Assembly (NCBI RefSeq): GCF_009725205.1
Contig: NZ_WNZY01000006.1
Coordinates: forward strand, 124,001-188,000
Direction: 5' to 3'
Source: Paenibacillus timonensis
GTDB taxonomy: Bacteria > Bacillota > Bacilli > Paenibacillales > Paenibacillaceae
Length of the DNA stretch: 64,000 nucleotides
Made by a program: the position numbers and the translations under genes. The first letter of the stretch is position 1. Each line of letters starts with the position of its first letter. This document shows, piece by piece, positions 32,661 to 42,455 of this stretch. Below the pieces are notes generated by a model. That model was not told the DNA's origin, did not search any database, and was given only the letters and a program-made list of their open reading frames with translations.

Positions 32661-32841
32661 AACCATCAAGGTGAAAACCGGAGGATTTATGGGCGGGAAA
32701 GTGGATGAGACGGAGTTTGAGCGTGAATTAAATCATTATGGGCAGCACGGATGGGAAGTCGTGTCTTGTTTCGATACAAGTTATGGTCAAGGGACATCTA
32801 GAGAAGTCATCGTTGTATTTAAGAGACCCGTGGTGGATTGA
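32641..32841 (+). CDS. DUF4177-like small protein
   Basis: 66 aa from ATG 32641, ribosome site TTAGGAGG inside the previous gene. WEYKTIKVKTGGFMGGKVDE then LNHYGQHGWEVVSCFDTS matches DUF4177, a small beta-alpha protein of unknown function. Translationally coupled to the acetyltransferase. Confidence 0.82.
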   Translation: MNKWEYKTIKVKTGGFMGGKVDETEFERELNHYGQHGWEVVSCFDTSYGQGTSREVIVVFKRPVVD

Positions 32842-32877
32842 AAATAACCTCGAAAGCCAGTTATAAGTTTTGGAGGG

Positions 32878-33117
32878 ATTTATATAGGTAACATCGACAA
32901 GCGAAATAAACTGAGTGAGGAAGTTTTCACTTATCAGTTAACGAAGGATCATAAAGTGTTTATATTTTGGAAGGGGAAGCGAGTTACGATACTCTCCGGT
33001 AAGGCAAGTCAGAAATTCATAAATTCGATTGAAGGTAAGGATCATCAAGAAACCCAGTTAGTCATGGCCAAAATTACGGGGAACTTTAAACATGGCAATG
33101 AGAAAGACAATAAATGA
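32878..33117 (+). pseudogene. conserved small protein remnant without a normal start
   Basis: The frame from 32848 to TGA 33115-33117 encodes KDHKVFIFWKGKRVTILSGK, ASQKFINSIEG and ETQLVMAKITGNFKHGNEK, which has the look of a conserved small Bacillales protein. No ATG, GTG or TTG precedes the conserved part; TTTTGGAGGG sits directly before ATT 32878. Either the start codon was lost or a rare start is used. Confidence 0.45.
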
Positions 33118-33188
33118 GCATTGAATGCCGCAGTTATATGCTTTTAAAGCAAGCGGGTTATATTCAAAAATGGTAGAGGAGGATTCCT

Positions 33189-33602
33189 ATGAACCAACCG
33201 TGGTCAGAGCAAATGCCGGCGGTTCAATTTCGCGTGGCTCGGCCGACGCATCAACTGGATAAGATCATCGAGTTCTACACGAAAGGACTTGGCTTAGAAA
33301 TCGTAGGTTCTTTTGCAAAGCATGAGGGCTATGATGGGGTGATGTTTGGACTACCGGGTGTCGACTATCACTTGGAGTTTACGCAGCATGTCGATGCCCT
33401 GCCCGTGTTGCCCCCTTCCGGAGACAACTTGTTGGTTTTCTATATCCCGGATGGAAACGCCAGAGATGAAATGGTCGCGCGATTAAGCTCCATGGGTTAC
33501 CCCGAAGTCGAACCCGAAAATCCCTATTGGAAGCACCAGGGTGTAACCCTATGCGACCCGGATGGCTGGAGAATCGTTTTGCAGAACACGGCAGGGATTT
33601 AA
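33189..33602 (+). CDS. VOC-family protein (YycE-like)
   Basis: 137 aa, ATG with AGAGGAGG. AVQFRVARPTHQLDKIIEFY then TKGLGLEIVGSF and the ending HQGVTLCDPDGWRIVLQN resemble Bacillus YycE. Single VOC module pair. Last gene of the small-accessory-gene stretch. The 263 bp that follow (33603-33865) hold no gene I can support. Confidence 0.86.
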   Translation: MNQPWSEQMPAVQFRVARPTHQLDKIIEFYTKGLGLEIVGSFAKHEGYDGVMFGLPGVDYHLEFTQHVDALPVLPPSGDNLLVFYIPDGNARDEMVARLSSMGYPEVEPENPYWKHQGVTLCDPDGWRIVLQNTAGI

Positions 33603-33865
33603 CAGGATTCCTCGTATGGAATTGCACCCTCCCGAGCTTGCTGTTATACTTTTGGCTATGAAATGGATTGGGGGTTATACAGATGGCAATTCGCAATTGC
33701 TCATTTGCTAGGAATTCCTCATGCAAAGCCTGATCTAGGGCGATACTTTGCGTGGGGTGCGAGAGGATGAATTCGATCGCCCAAACTTAACTTTATCGTT
33801 TCTAATAACAGGCTTTGCACCTTATTGGATTTGTCTAGTTCATCACAAATAAGGGGCTGAAAGCG

Positions 33866-34513
33866 ATGAGTACACCATTTATTAGAAACCACCAGTATAA
33901 CGTGATTAAGAAACAAGCGGAATTTCTTCAGAAAACTCTGCGTAACGTCTCGGATCGGAGCGTTCTGGAGACCGTCAGATTTAGTACCGCTACGAAAATC
34001 GCGGAGGCTTTTCCCATCCTGACGGAGGATCAGAAGCAGATGCTTGGGCAACTGGCTTCCCTCGAGACGGATCAAGATTTCCAAAGGTATCTTGGCGCGT
34101 TCGAGGCCTATATGGAGCCTTTTCCACCGATTACGGTGAAGCAGATTGAGAAGCTATTCCCTAAAAATAAAAAGTTGAAAGTACCGGATCTCGCCTCCAT
34201 CGACTTTCGTTACGTGACATATCTGAGTTGGGTGGATATCGCGACGAACAAGCTATTCCTTGTCTATCCGCACGAAGGTCGGTTCCTCGGTATCGAAGGC
34301 CGAATTACCCCGACAAACAAGAAAGGGTATTGCCTGTTCTGCAATCGACATCAGGAGCTTGCTTTTTTCTCGGTGAAAACCAAATCCGCCAATGCTTCAC
34401 CAGATAACTTCTCCATGTACGGACATTATGTCTGTCTAGAGAACCAGAGCTGCAACCACAGCATTATGGATACGGGGGCTTTGGAGAAGTTCTTGCAGTT
34501 GGTTGGAAAATAA
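33866..34513 (+). CDS. FusB/FusC-like elongation factor G-binding protein
   Basis: 215 aa. The N-terminal half is a helical bundle, the C-terminal half a treble-clef zinc domain: CLFCNRH near residue 157 and the later C...C pair in YVCLENQSCNHS. In staphylococcal FusB this domain binds EF-G and frees it from fusidic acid-stalled ribosomes. The Bacillales chromosomal homologues may have a housekeeping role, so resistance is not certain. GGGGCTGAAAGCG precedes the ATG. Confidence 0.85.
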   Translation: MSTPFIRNHQYNVIKKQAEFLQKTLRNVSDRSVLETVRFSTATKIAEAFPILTEDQKQMLGQLASLETDQDFQRYLGAFEAYMEPFPPITVKQIEKLFPKNKKLKVPDLASIDFRYVTYLSWVDIATNKLFLVYPHEGRFLGIEGRITPTNKKGYCLFCNRHQELAFFSVKTKSANASPDNFSMYGHYVCLENQSCNHSIMDTGALEKFLQLVGK

Positions 34514-34520
34514 GTTCTTA

Positions 34521-34553
34521 AACAAGAAGATCACCGCGTAACGGTGGTCTTCT
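34521..34553 (+). terminator. hairpin after the FusB-like gene
   Basis: CAAGAAGATCACCG and CGGTGGTCTTCTTG form a 14-bp stem with a small loop. The T tract is poor, so termination is likely but not certain. Confidence 0.6.
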
Positions 34554-34643
34554 TGCTGTTTGTAGGATTTCAGGAGTAAAATGGAGGCGATACCAAACGA
34601 TGCGGAAGCAACGCATGATCATGACTTGAGGGAGGCACTCTCA

Positions 34644-35060
34644 ATGAAAAAAGCACTTAAGTTTACACTGATGCTGTCAATCATATTTGTTTGCTTGGTT
34701 CAGCCCGTATCGGCAGCGACTAAAGCGATAAAGCTCAAGGTGATCCTCGTTAATATTGAATTGGTGGAGAACGACCATGTCGGCAACGAGTGGTATACCG
34801 CTGCATATGTGAATGGCGAAGAAATTGAGGAAGGATCGACCGTCAGTCTGAGCTTAAAATCATCGGAGAGCATAAAGCTTAAAGCGTACGCCGAGGAGCA
34901 GGATAAAGTCCCTGATAGCGGTTCATCAAACGCTTCCATTAAGGTTTCTTCCGTGACAAAGGCTATCGATAAATCATTAAAGGTAGATGTTACAGAAAAT
35001 CGAGGCAGGTATTCCGGGAATACTGCGGAGTGGAAATTTACGTTTAAGGTGCAAAAATAG
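34644..35060 (+). CDS. secreted protein of unknown function
   Basis: 138 aa from ATG 34644 (GGGAGGC). Signal peptide MKKALKFTLMLSIIFVCLVQ then PVSAA with a likely cut after VSA. The mature part is a beta-rich domain with alternating charged residues; an Ig-like or C2-like fold is possible. The frame upstream to 34581 lacks a ribosome site. Confidence 0.75.
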   Translation: MKKALKFTLMLSIIFVCLVQPVSAATKAIKLKVILVNIELVENDHVGNEWYTAAYVNGEEIEEGSTVSLSLKSSESIKLKAYAEEQDKVPDSGSSNASIKVSSVTKAIDKSLKVDVTENRGRYSGNTAEWKFTFKVQK

Positions 35061-35077
35061 AAAAAGAAAAGCATAAG

Positions 35078-35121
35078 CAGAAAGGTCCTATCCGCCATTA
35101 TAAAATCGGAAAGGACCTTTA
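35078..35121. terminator. bidirectional terminator
   Basis: AAAGGTCCT (35088) and AGGACCTTT (35112) arms flanked by A and T runs, between the plus-strand secreted-protein gene and the minus-strand response-regulator gene. Confidence 0.8.
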
Positions 35122-35133
35122 TTCATGCTCTCC

Positions 35134-36759
35134 TCAAGCCCGCTCCGCCAACCGGAGCGCCGAACTCCGCGGATTCTTCTTGTACTCGTTGGGCGTCACC
35201 CCAACTTCTTGCTTGAACAGCTTGGAGAAGTAGGAGTAGTTGGCGTAGCCGACTTGGTTCGCCACGGCGTAAACGGAAATTTTGGACGTCTCAAGCAATT
35301 GCTTGGCTACGGAGATGCGGACCTGGATGACGTAACTGCCAAGCGAGATCCCCGTCTCTTTCTTGAACAAGCGAGCCAGATAATCCGGGTTGAGATAGAC
35401 GACCTCCGCTAGGCCGTTCCGGGTCAGGTCATCCCCGTAATGAGCGTGGATGTACTGCTTGATCTCCTCGGCAACCGATTTCGGTTCTGCCGCGAAGTCT
35501 CGATAGGCCACGGCGGTGTTGACCAGATAGGTCACGTACTCCTGCATGTCCTCGATCGAATGAAGGGATCCGGCTGATAGCTCCTCGTTGGCCCGCGCGG
35601 CATACAATTTGTGCGCTTCGATACCTTTGACCTTCAGGAAGGCGTATACGAGCTGTACGATATCGAGCCGAAACAAGGCGAGGCAAGAGGAGTCCAGTGT
35701 ATTGCGGTCCAAGAGGCTGCGAAGGTACCGGGACGTCTCGGCTAGAAATGAAGCCGGATCATTCTGATGAAGCAGCTCTTCCAAGCGATTCAAGTCCGGA
35801 GGGAGGTATACCGGTTGCTTTTGCGGGTAATCGCTCTCCGCCCAGTAAGTTCGGTTGCGGGTTTTGGTTAAATTGTCATTCATCGCCAGCAGCTGGTGCA
35901 TCACTTGGCCGATGTCCTCCAAGCGGCCGGAGAGGCCCACGCAGCAACAGGCATCACAATTCAAATACCCGTTCGCTCTGCGAATCCCTTCGGAGCATAA
36001 CTCTGCGAGCACTCCGGGCTCTGGCGGGGCGTTCCACTTGAGGATAGCGATCCAATGATACTCTTTCACCTCCAGGAGCGTCTCGACGGCAAACCACGGA
36101 TGTTGCAGCAGCTCCCCCAACACATTACCCAAGGCAAAATCGAACAACCCCTTCTCCTCCCGGCCTAGGCTGCCATTATAGGGGAACACATGAATCAGTA
36201 CCGGTTGGATAAGGTCGGTCGAAAGGTAGGCGAGCTGCTGATCTTCCACAGCCTGAGCCACCGCGGCCGGCTTAACGGGCGCGGTTGTGCTCGCACTCAC
36301 GAGTTTGCGCCAGAAATACTCCACGAGATTCGCCTGGTTCTTCTGCCATAGCACCCCTTCCTGAATCGCCTTCTCCCGATACTGCTGTTCCTGGGCCCGG
36401 GCGACCGCCTTACGGAGGATCAGCATCAGTTTATCGAACTCGATGGGCTTAAGGAAATATTCGAAGCTCTGCAGCTCGATCGCTTTCTGCGCATAGTTGA
36501 AGTCGGCGTAATTGGTCAGGAAGATGGCTTGAACGGGGTAGTTCTCTTCCCGGATCCAGGCCAGCAGATCGAGTCCGCTTCCCTGCGGCATTTCAATGTC
36601 GGATATCAGGATTTGCACCGGGTTCTGCTGCAGGATATCACGAGCCTGGGCGACGTTGTTGGCCGTATACACCTTCTCGATCCCTAGCGACGTCCATTCG
36701 ATTTTCTTCTCCAAAGCCGCGACGACGTAAACATCGTCATCCACAACCAATGCATTCAT
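35134..36759 (-). CDS. YesN-type response regulator with AraC output domain
   Basis: 541 aa from ATG 36759 (AGGAGCG upstream); the frame runs on to 36813 but those codons lie in the kinase gene. Receiver domain 1-120 with the phospho-acceptor in LISDIEMPQGSG and the switch lysine in FEYFLKPIEF. A long middle region, then two AraC helix-turn-helix motifs at the end (NPDYLARLFKKETGISLGSY; VGYANYSYFSKLFKQEVGVT). Overlaps the kinase stop by 4 bp; the two form one operon controlling sugar uptake (inference). Confidence 0.92.
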   Translation of the reverse strand: MNALVVDDDVYVVAALEKKIEWTSLGIEKVYTANNVAQARDILQQNPVQILISDIEMPQGSGLDLLAWIREENYPVQAIFLTNYADFNYAQKAIELQSFEYFLKPIEFDKLMLILRKAVARAQEQQYREKAIQEGVLWQKNQANLVEYFWRKLVSASTTAPVKPAAVAQAVEDQQLAYLSTDLIQPVLIHVFPYNGSLGREEKGLFDFALGNVLGELLQHPWFAVETLLEVKEYHWIAILKWNAPPEPGVLAELCSEGIRRANGYLNCDACCCVGLSGRLEDIGQVMHQLLAMNDNLTKTRNRTYWAESDYPQKQPVYLPPDLNRLEELLHQNDPASFLAETSRYLRSLLDRNTLDSSCLALFRLDIVQLVYAFLKVKGIEAHKLYAARANEELSAGSLHSIEDMQEYVTYLVNTAVAYRDFAAEPKSVAEEIKQYIHAHYGDDLTRNGLAEVVYLNPDYLARLFKKETGISLGSYVIQVRISVAKQLLETSKISVYAVANQVGYANYSYFSKLFKQEVGVTPNEYKKNPRSSALRLAERA

Positions 36760-38504
36760 ACCGCCACGCTCCTGTTCGCCCCGGCAACAGCCGGGAGGGA
36801 TATCATCACGCACGCCCCGCCATCCTCCCGGTTGGAGAACGACACGGCCGCTTGCCCGCTATAGAGGGAGGCCAAACGCTGCAACGTGTTCATAATTCCA
36901 ATATGGTTCCCCGCAGATTGATCCAGGGGTCTCCCGTTCCTCAAATCCTCCAGGATCTCTGGCGGGAACCCGGGTCCGGTATCGGCGATCCGGATCGTCA
37001 GGCGCCCCTCGCCATCTTCTTGCTGCAACTGCAGCGTCAGCTCAATGTTCACCTGCGAAACGCGGGACACCGCGTATTTGACCGCATTTTCCACAAAGGT
37101 CTGCAGGACGAGCGGTGGGATCCTGAACCCCGCTGCTAGATTCTCCCCCTCGTCGATGCGATAGGCTAGAGCATTGGGATAGCGGTGCTTCTGGATGTCG
37201 AGATAGATCCGCACATGTTCAATTTCATCGCTTAACTTTACAAAATCGCCGTCGTTCTGGAAAATGTAGCGGAAATAACGCGAGGTGGACAAGGCCATCT
37301 GTTCGATTTCCCGATACAGCTGCATTTGTGCCATGCTGTAAATGTTCGTCAGGCAATTGAGGAAAAAATGCGGGTTGATCTGCAGCTTCATATAATCCAA
37401 CTGGATGCGCTGCTTCTCCAACTCCCGTTCGTACAGGTCGATTTTGAATCTCTTGATCTGGTCGACCAGGTTCATGAATTGCTTATTGGCTCTCTCCAGT
37501 TCGATGATTTTACTGCTTTCGAATTCCAGCAATTCGCCTTCCTCCGTCCAAAAAGCCAGGTTGTAGGAGAAGCTCTTGATCGGACGAAGGACCTTATTCC
37601 GGAAATAGAGCAGAATGAATCCGAGGCTGCAGGTAATGATGACGGCGAGCAGGAGAATCAGCAACTGAGCAATCATGATTTTCTCAAATGTCCCGAACTG
37701 AATCACCAGCTTGACGTAAAAAGAGGCGTTCGTGAACTCCCCGTTTACCGTAGTTCCGCCCTTAAACAACTTCAGGAAGGAAGACGGCTGCGGATTCTCG
37801 CCCAGCTGTTCGCCGTTGTTGGAAATCGGGCTGGTCACGACCTGGCCGCGGTCATCAACCAGCGAGACGAACCCGTTCTCGCCAAGGTTCAGCTCCCGTA
37901 ATGGACGGATCAAATGATCCGCGGACACCAGGCTAATCATGTAACTATCATGATAGGGAACGATGTTCGTGATGTAATACCTGCCGCCGATCTCCACCGG
38001 CATCCACTTGGAGTAAATTTTCTCGTACACGTCCCGGCCCGCCTCCACGTTGGCGATGACCTGCTCCTTCAGTTCCAGGTAATCCGAATACGGAATGCTG
38101 ATCGGCGCGCAGTTGAGGAAGAAGTCCTGTTTCTTCAAATACACGAAGAAGTTGTATTCCTGCCCGTAGTTTTTTTGCAACTCATTAAAGCGTTTATGCA
38201 GATTCTCATTCCCCTCAAAAAACTCCGCACTGTTCATCGGGTTCTCGTTCATCGCCTTCAGGTTCTCGTCGTTCGCCAGCGTCCAACCCGTATAGTGGTT
38301 GATATAAGCGAAATCGTGGTTGATTCGGTTGATGTATAAGTCCGCGGTATCCTGCAGATAACGCGTGGATTGCTGCTTCACGATGGATATCGCGGCTAGG
38401 CTGATGGCGAAATCCAGGATCAAGACGATATAGGAGATCAGGAACATGAAGTTCACGTAATGCCGGAGCGGATATTGTTTGTTTTTTGCTGCGTCATTGG
38501 CCAT
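36756..38504 (-). CDS. YesM-type sensor histidine kinase
   Basis: 582 aa. Helix 1 (about 20-45), an extracellular dCache-like sensor of 240 residues, helix 2 (about 280-305), HAMP, then the His_kinase module LQINPHFFLNCLTNIYSMAQ with the phospho-acceptor histidine, and HATPase boxes FVENAVKYAV and IADTGPGFP. Sensors of this class in Paenibacillus respond to oligosaccharides. Divergent from the ABC transporter genes that it probably controls. Confidence 0.93.
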   Translation of the reverse strand: MANDAAKNKQYPLRHYVNFMFLISYIVLILDFAISLAAISIVKQQSTRYLQDTADLYINRINHDFAYINHYTGWTLANDENLKAMNENPMNSAEFFEGNENLHKRFNELQKNYGQEYNFFVYLKKQDFFLNCAPISIPYSDYLELKEQVIANVEAGRDVYEKIYSKWMPVEIGGRYYITNIVPYHDSYMISLVSADHLIRPLRELNLGENGFVSLVDDRGQVVTSPISNNGEQLGENPQPSSFLKLFKGGTTVNGEFTNASFYVKLVIQFGTFEKIMIAQLLILLLAVIITCSLGFILLYFRNKVLRPIKSFSYNLAFWTEEGELLEFESSKIIELERANKQFMNLVDQIKRFKIDLYERELEKQRIQLDYMKLQINPHFFLNCLTNIYSMAQMQLYREIEQMALSTSRYFRYIFQNDGDFVKLSDEIEHVRIYLDIQKHRYPNALAYRIDEGENLAAGFRIPPLVLQTFVENAVKYAVSRVSQVNIELTLQLQQEDGEGRLTIRIADTGPGFPPEILEDLRNGRPLDQSAGNHIGIMNTLQRLASLYSGQAAVSFSNREDGGACVMISLPAVAGANRSVAV

Positions 38505-38860
38505 AGTCCCTCACGCCTCTTCCTGCCTAAACTGGTTCGAATTGAACGTTCATGAATGCGCTGTCAATACGGTTTACCCCTATTATAAATCCTTCCATTA
38601 GAAAAAGAATACGTTATCCAGCCAGCACCACCGGAAAGTCCGGATAGTGCCAAATCGGGTCCGGATTCCGTTATTCCCCTCTCCCTCCGGATGAAGTTCC
38701 AAGCCACGATCCCCAAAGGAACCCGCGGCAAAAGTCCGGTTTCCGCCAGCAGGAGGTCCGATAAACGCACCAGGGCGGGCTCTATACTGAAGACATGGAA
38801 GCCGCCGGACATGCGGAAGGCGAGCCTCGGACGCTACACGAACAAGAAGGAGGGGATGTC
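38505..38860. other. 356-bp divergent control region
   Basis: Between the kinase and the ABC permease. GTCCGGAT and GTCCGGATT words repeat at about 38638 and 38659, and GTCCGG again near 38735 and 38756, which may be binding sites. TATACT (38783-38788) is a possible -10 for the transporter operon; no clear -35 was seen. No gene is supported. Confidence 0.45.
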
Positions 38861-39784
38861 ATGAAATCCGATGTGGCCGGCTTCAGGCGAACACTTGGAC
38901 AAATCCATCGAAACCGGGGGCTGTATTTGCTGCTTGTGCCTGCGGTGATACTGTCGCTGTTGTTCGCCTACAAACCGATGTATGGCGTGTTAATCGCCTT
39001 CAAGGATTACAGCCCGGCGCTGGGCATTGACGGCAGCCCATGGGTGGGGTTGAAGCATTTCGAGAAATTTTTTCACTCATATCAATTTTCGACGACGATC
39101 AAGAACACCATTATTATCAGCTTATATAGCATCGCCACGTTCCCGATTCCGATCGTGCTGGCATTAATGGTCAATCAGATGCGGGCGAACCGGTTCCGCC
39201 GCTTCTTCCAAACCGTCTCGTATATGCCGCATTTTATCTCTACCGTCGTTATGGTCGGGTTGATGCTGATCTTGCTCTCCCCAAGCACCGGCCTGGTCGG
39301 CAATCTGTACAAACTGTTCGGCGGAGATGCGCCTGACTTGATCGGCTCGGCGGGATGGTTCAGCAGTATTTACGTCTGGTCGGATGTGTGGCAGCATGTC
39401 GGCTGGGACAGCATCATTTACATCGCCGCATTATCTACGGTCGATCCAAGCTTGTATGAGGCGGCTACGGTCGATGGGGCCAGCCGCTGGCACAAAATCC
39501 GCTACATTGATATTCCGATGTTGATGCCAACGGCGATCACGCTGCTCATTTTGCGAGTCGGCGGCCTGCTGGGAGTTGGATTCGAGAAGGTGTATCTGAT
39601 GCAAAACGACCTGAACATTCCCGCCAGCGAAATCTTGTCCACCTACATCTACAAAATCGGCTTACTGAGCAGCCAATACAGCTTCTCCTCGGCCGTCAAC
39701 TTGTTTAACACCGTCATTAACTTCCTGTTGCTGATTCTCGTCAACCAGATTTCGAAGAAATACAGCGAGAACAGCCTGTGGTAG
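38861..39784 (+). CDS. ABC sugar transporter permease (LplB-type)
   Basis: 307 aa from ATG 38861, AAGGAGGGG upstream. Six membrane helices and the cytoplasmic EAA loop YEAATVDGASRWHKIRYIDI that contacts the ATPase. LplB/YtlP-type permeases carry oligosaccharides in Paenibacillus. Followed after 19 bp by the second permease. The ATPase is not encoded here; such systems usually share MsmX. Confidence 0.93.
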   Translation: MKSDVAGFRRTLGQIHRNRGLYLLLVPAVILSLLFAYKPMYGVLIAFKDYSPALGIDGSPWVGLKHFEKFFHSYQFSTTIKNTIIISLYSIATFPIPIVLALMVNQMRANRFRRFFQTVSYMPHFISTVVMVGLMLILLSPSTGLVGNLYKLFGGDAPDLIGSAGWFSSIYVWSDVWQHVGWDSIIYIAALSTVDPSLYEAATVDGASRWHKIRYIDIPMLMPTAITLLILRVGGLLGVGFEKVYLMQNDLNIPASEILSTYIYKIGLLSSQYSFSSAVNLFNTVINFLLLILVNQISKKYSENSLW

Positions 39785-39803
39785 GGGAAAGGGGGAGAAA
39801 GAG

Positions 39804-40730
39804 ATGGAAGCAGAAGCAATCCGCCCGACAGCAAGTACAGCCGCGCAGCCGATCAACAACCGATCGTCCGATAAAGTGATGGAAGTGTTGCTTTATGTCT
39901 TCGCCGTCTTGTTTTTGATCGTGTTGATGTATCCGCTGTATTTTATCGTCATCGCTTCCTTTAGCGACCCGTCGGCCGTGGCGAACGGGCAGGTGTGGTT
40001 CGTTCCTAAGGGATTTACTTTGGAAGGCTATAAGGAGCTGTTAAAGCACGAAAATATTTGGATCGGTTACCGAAACACGATATTGTATACGGTAGTAGGT
40101 ACGGCCATCGGCCTGATCGTTAACGTGTCGGCGGCGTATGCCCTGTCACGGAAGGATCTCGTCGGACGAAAATTCCTTTCTTTGTTCTTTATCTTTACGA
40201 TGTTCTTCAGCGGTGGACTCATCCCGACCTTCTTAACGATCCGGGATTTCCATCTGTACGATACGTTCCTGGTTATGGTCTTGCCCTTCTCCGTGATCGT
40301 ATACGACATCATCGTTGCAAGGACGTTCTTCCAATCGAGCATTCCCGAGGATCTGTGGGAGGCGGCGCAAATTGACGGCTGCGGCAACCTTCGTTATTTC
40401 GCTCAAGTCGTTCTGCCGCTGTCCAAGGCGATCATCGCGGTGTTGGGGTTATGGATCGCTGTCGGTTACTGGAACTCTTACTTCAATGCCTTGATTTATT
40501 TAAAAAATCCGGATCTGCATCCCCTTCAGCTCGTCCTGCGTAACATCCTGATCACAAACCAGATGCAGTCCGGCATGGGCACCGGTGAAGCGGCGCAAAT
40601 CGCCCTTCGGCTTGCGAATCTGATGCGGTATTCCGTCATTATCGTCGCAACCGTACCGATCATGTGTGTGTATCCCTTCCTGCAAAAATACTTCAATCAG
40701 GGGGTGATGATCGGCGCGGTCAAAAGTTAA
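39804..40730 (+). CDS. ABC sugar transporter permease (YtcP/LplC-type)
   Basis: 308 aa, ATG with GGGGGAGAAAGAG. Six helices; the EAA loop is LWEAAQIDGCGNLRYFAQVV. The N-terminal YVFAVLFLIVLMYPLYFIVI then ASFSDPSAVANGQ is typical of the LplC partner. Works with the LplB-type permease and the lipoprotein that follows. Confidence 0.93.
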   Translation: MEAEAIRPTASTAAQPINNRSSDKVMEVLLYVFAVLFLIVLMYPLYFIVIASFSDPSAVANGQVWFVPKGFTLEGYKELLKHENIWIGYRNTILYTVVGTAIGLIVNVSAAYALSRKDLVGRKFLSLFFIFTMFFSGGLIPTFLTIRDFHLYDTFLVMVLPFSVIVYDIIVARTFFQSSIPEDLWEAAQIDGCGNLRYFAQVVLPLSKAIIAVLGLWIAVGYWNSYFNALIYLKNPDLHPLQLVLRNILITNQMQSGMGTGEAAQIALRLANLMRYSVIIVATVPIMCVYPFLQKYFNQGVMIGAVKS

Positions 40731-40778
40731 TTCCATCTGAAAAAGCATGGTAAAATCATGGAATGGGGGATCTTGTCT

Positions 40779-42401
40779 ATGAACAAACAGGCAGGTAAGT
40801 TCGCAATGAAGAAATGGACGGCGCTGATTCTTGCGGGAGCGCTCGTCTTTGGATTGGCAGGCTGCGGCGGCGGGAAAGCCTCCGAGGGCTCCGGCAACCC
40901 GGCGCCAAGCGATACAAGCAGCTTCAACAAGGAAGGATTGCCGATCGTTAACGAACCGGTGACGTTGAAGGTCCTGACGATGCGCTGGGGGAACATGGGC
41001 GATACGTTTACGCAAAATCAATGGTTGAAGGATCTGGAGAAGAACACCAATGTCAAAATCGAATGGCAGGTCGTATCGTCCAACGACTGGGGCGAGCAGA
41101 AATCGATCATGCTGGCCAGCGGCACGCTGCCCGATATCATCCTGGGCGACCAGACCTTTTCCGATTCCGATATCGTTAATAACTTGAGTTACTTCCGTCC
41201 GCTGGACGATTATATCGATCAATACATGCCGAACCTCAAAGCTGCCATGGCCGAGACGCCGGAGCTGAAGAAGATCAGCACGTTCCCGGACGGCAAAATC
41301 TATTCCTTACCGACAAGGCTGCCGTCGCGTCCAAAGACGAAAAACCAGCCGGTCATCAACAAGACCTGGCTGGATCAATTGGGGCTTCAGGTCCCGGACA
41401 CGATCGACGATTTACACAATGTGTTGAAAGCGTTTAAGGAGCAGGATCCAAACGGCAACGGGAAAGCGGATGAAATTCCATATACCGAAACCGGACTGGC
41501 GCCGGATTTCCTGAATCCGTTTGGCATTACCGACATCAATGCCAATAACATGCTGGTGAAAGACGGGAAGCCCATCTACTATCCGACCAGCGAGGAATAT
41601 AAGGAAGGCTTGAAATTTGCGAACAAGCTGTATGCCGAAGGTCTAATCGACAAAGAGCTGTTCACCCAGGACGGAACGATGACGTCGGCGAAACAGCAAA
41701 ATGCGGACGCTCCGATCGTCGGGTTTACGAACCAATGGACGCCGGATGCGGTATTCGGCAAATGGAGCGACCAGTATGCCGCCATCCCGCCGATCGCAGG
41801 ACCGGACGGCAATCGCTACAATCCGGGGAATCCCAACGGGATGAGCTTTAACCGCAATGAGATGCTGATTACGACGTCCTGTAAGTATCCGGAAGTGGCC
41901 GCCCGCTGGGCTGACCAGTTCTATACCAATGAAGCGAGCATCCAGAACTTCTGGGGCGCGATCGGCACGGTTATCCAGAAGAACGATGATGGCACGTATA
42001 CCCTGATGGATCCGCCGGCTGGCACCAGCGCGGACGCGTGGTACTGGGAGCAGTCGCTGCGGGATTTCGGACCCAAATACGTTAGCCCTGCTTTTGAGAA
42101 GAACATCGTGCTTAACCCGAAAGCCGGCGACGGCCTGAAGCTGGAAATCGACAAAATGGGCAGCGAATACGTGACGACGCCGTTCCCGAATGTCATGTAC
42201 ACCGCCGAGGAGTTCCAAGAACTCCCGACTCTGACAACGGACATCGACACCTACGTGGCGACGATGCGTGCTCAGTGGGTAACCAAAGGCGGCATCGATG
42301 AAGGCTGGGACGCTTACGTGAAGAAGTTGAACGACATGGGGTTGGAGAAGCTGATGAAAATCCGCACCGATGCTTACAACCGCTACATGAGTGTGAAATA
42401 A
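40779..42401 (+). CDS. extracellular solute-binding lipoprotein
   Basis: 540 aa from ATG 40779 (GGGGGATC); ATG 40806 is an alternative. Signal peptide with lipobox FGLAGC, so the mature protein is lipid-anchored. Then a serine-rich linker and a family 1 type binding protein, as in LplA. A calcium-loop-like DPNGNGKADEIPY motif lies near residue 225. Captures oligosaccharide for the two permeases. A terminator follows. Confidence 0.92.
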   Translation: MNKQAGKFAMKKWTALILAGALVFGLAGCGGGKASEGSGNPAPSDTSSFNKEGLPIVNEPVTLKVLTMRWGNMGDTFTQNQWLKDLEKNTNVKIEWQVVSSNDWGEQKSIMLASGTLPDIILGDQTFSDSDIVNNLSYFRPLDDYIDQYMPNLKAAMAETPELKKISTFPDGKIYSLPTRLPSRPKTKNQPVINKTWLDQLGLQVPDTIDDLHNVLKAFKEQDPNGNGKADEIPYTETGLAPDFLNPFGITDINANNMLVKDGKPIYYPTSEEYKEGLKFANKLYAEGLIDKELFTQDGTMTSAKQQNADAPIVGFTNQWTPDAVFGKWSDQYAAIPPIAGPDGNRYNPGNPNGMSFNRNEMLITTSCKYPEVAARWADQFYTNEASIQNFWGAIGTVIQKNDDGTYTLMDPPAGTSADAWYWEQSLRDFGPKYVSPAFEKNIVLNPKAGDGLKLEIDKMGSEYVTTPFPNVMYTAEEFQELPTLTTDIDTYVATMRAQWVTKGGIDEGWDAYVKKLNDMGLEKLMKIRTDAYNRYMSVK

Positions 42402-42420
42402 ACAGTTTAATTTCCATAGA

Positions 42421-42455
42421 ACCGCTCTGCAAATCCAATTGCAGGGCGGTTTTTG
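42421..42455 (+). terminator. terminator after the binding-protein gene
   Basis: ACCGCTCTGCAA and TTGCAGGGCGGT arms, followed by TTTTTG. It separates the transporter genes from the GH43 gene, which still lies only 150 bp away, so partial read-through is possible. Confidence 0.85.

Noticed and set aside
33603-33865. Possible small gene between the YycE-like and FusB-like genes
   Set aside because: Short frames exist on both strands, but none has a ribosome site or a recognisable sequence.
38564-38812. An 82-codon minus-strand frame in the kinase-permease intergenic region
   Set aside because: It lies in a control region with no ribosome site and no similarity to known proteins.
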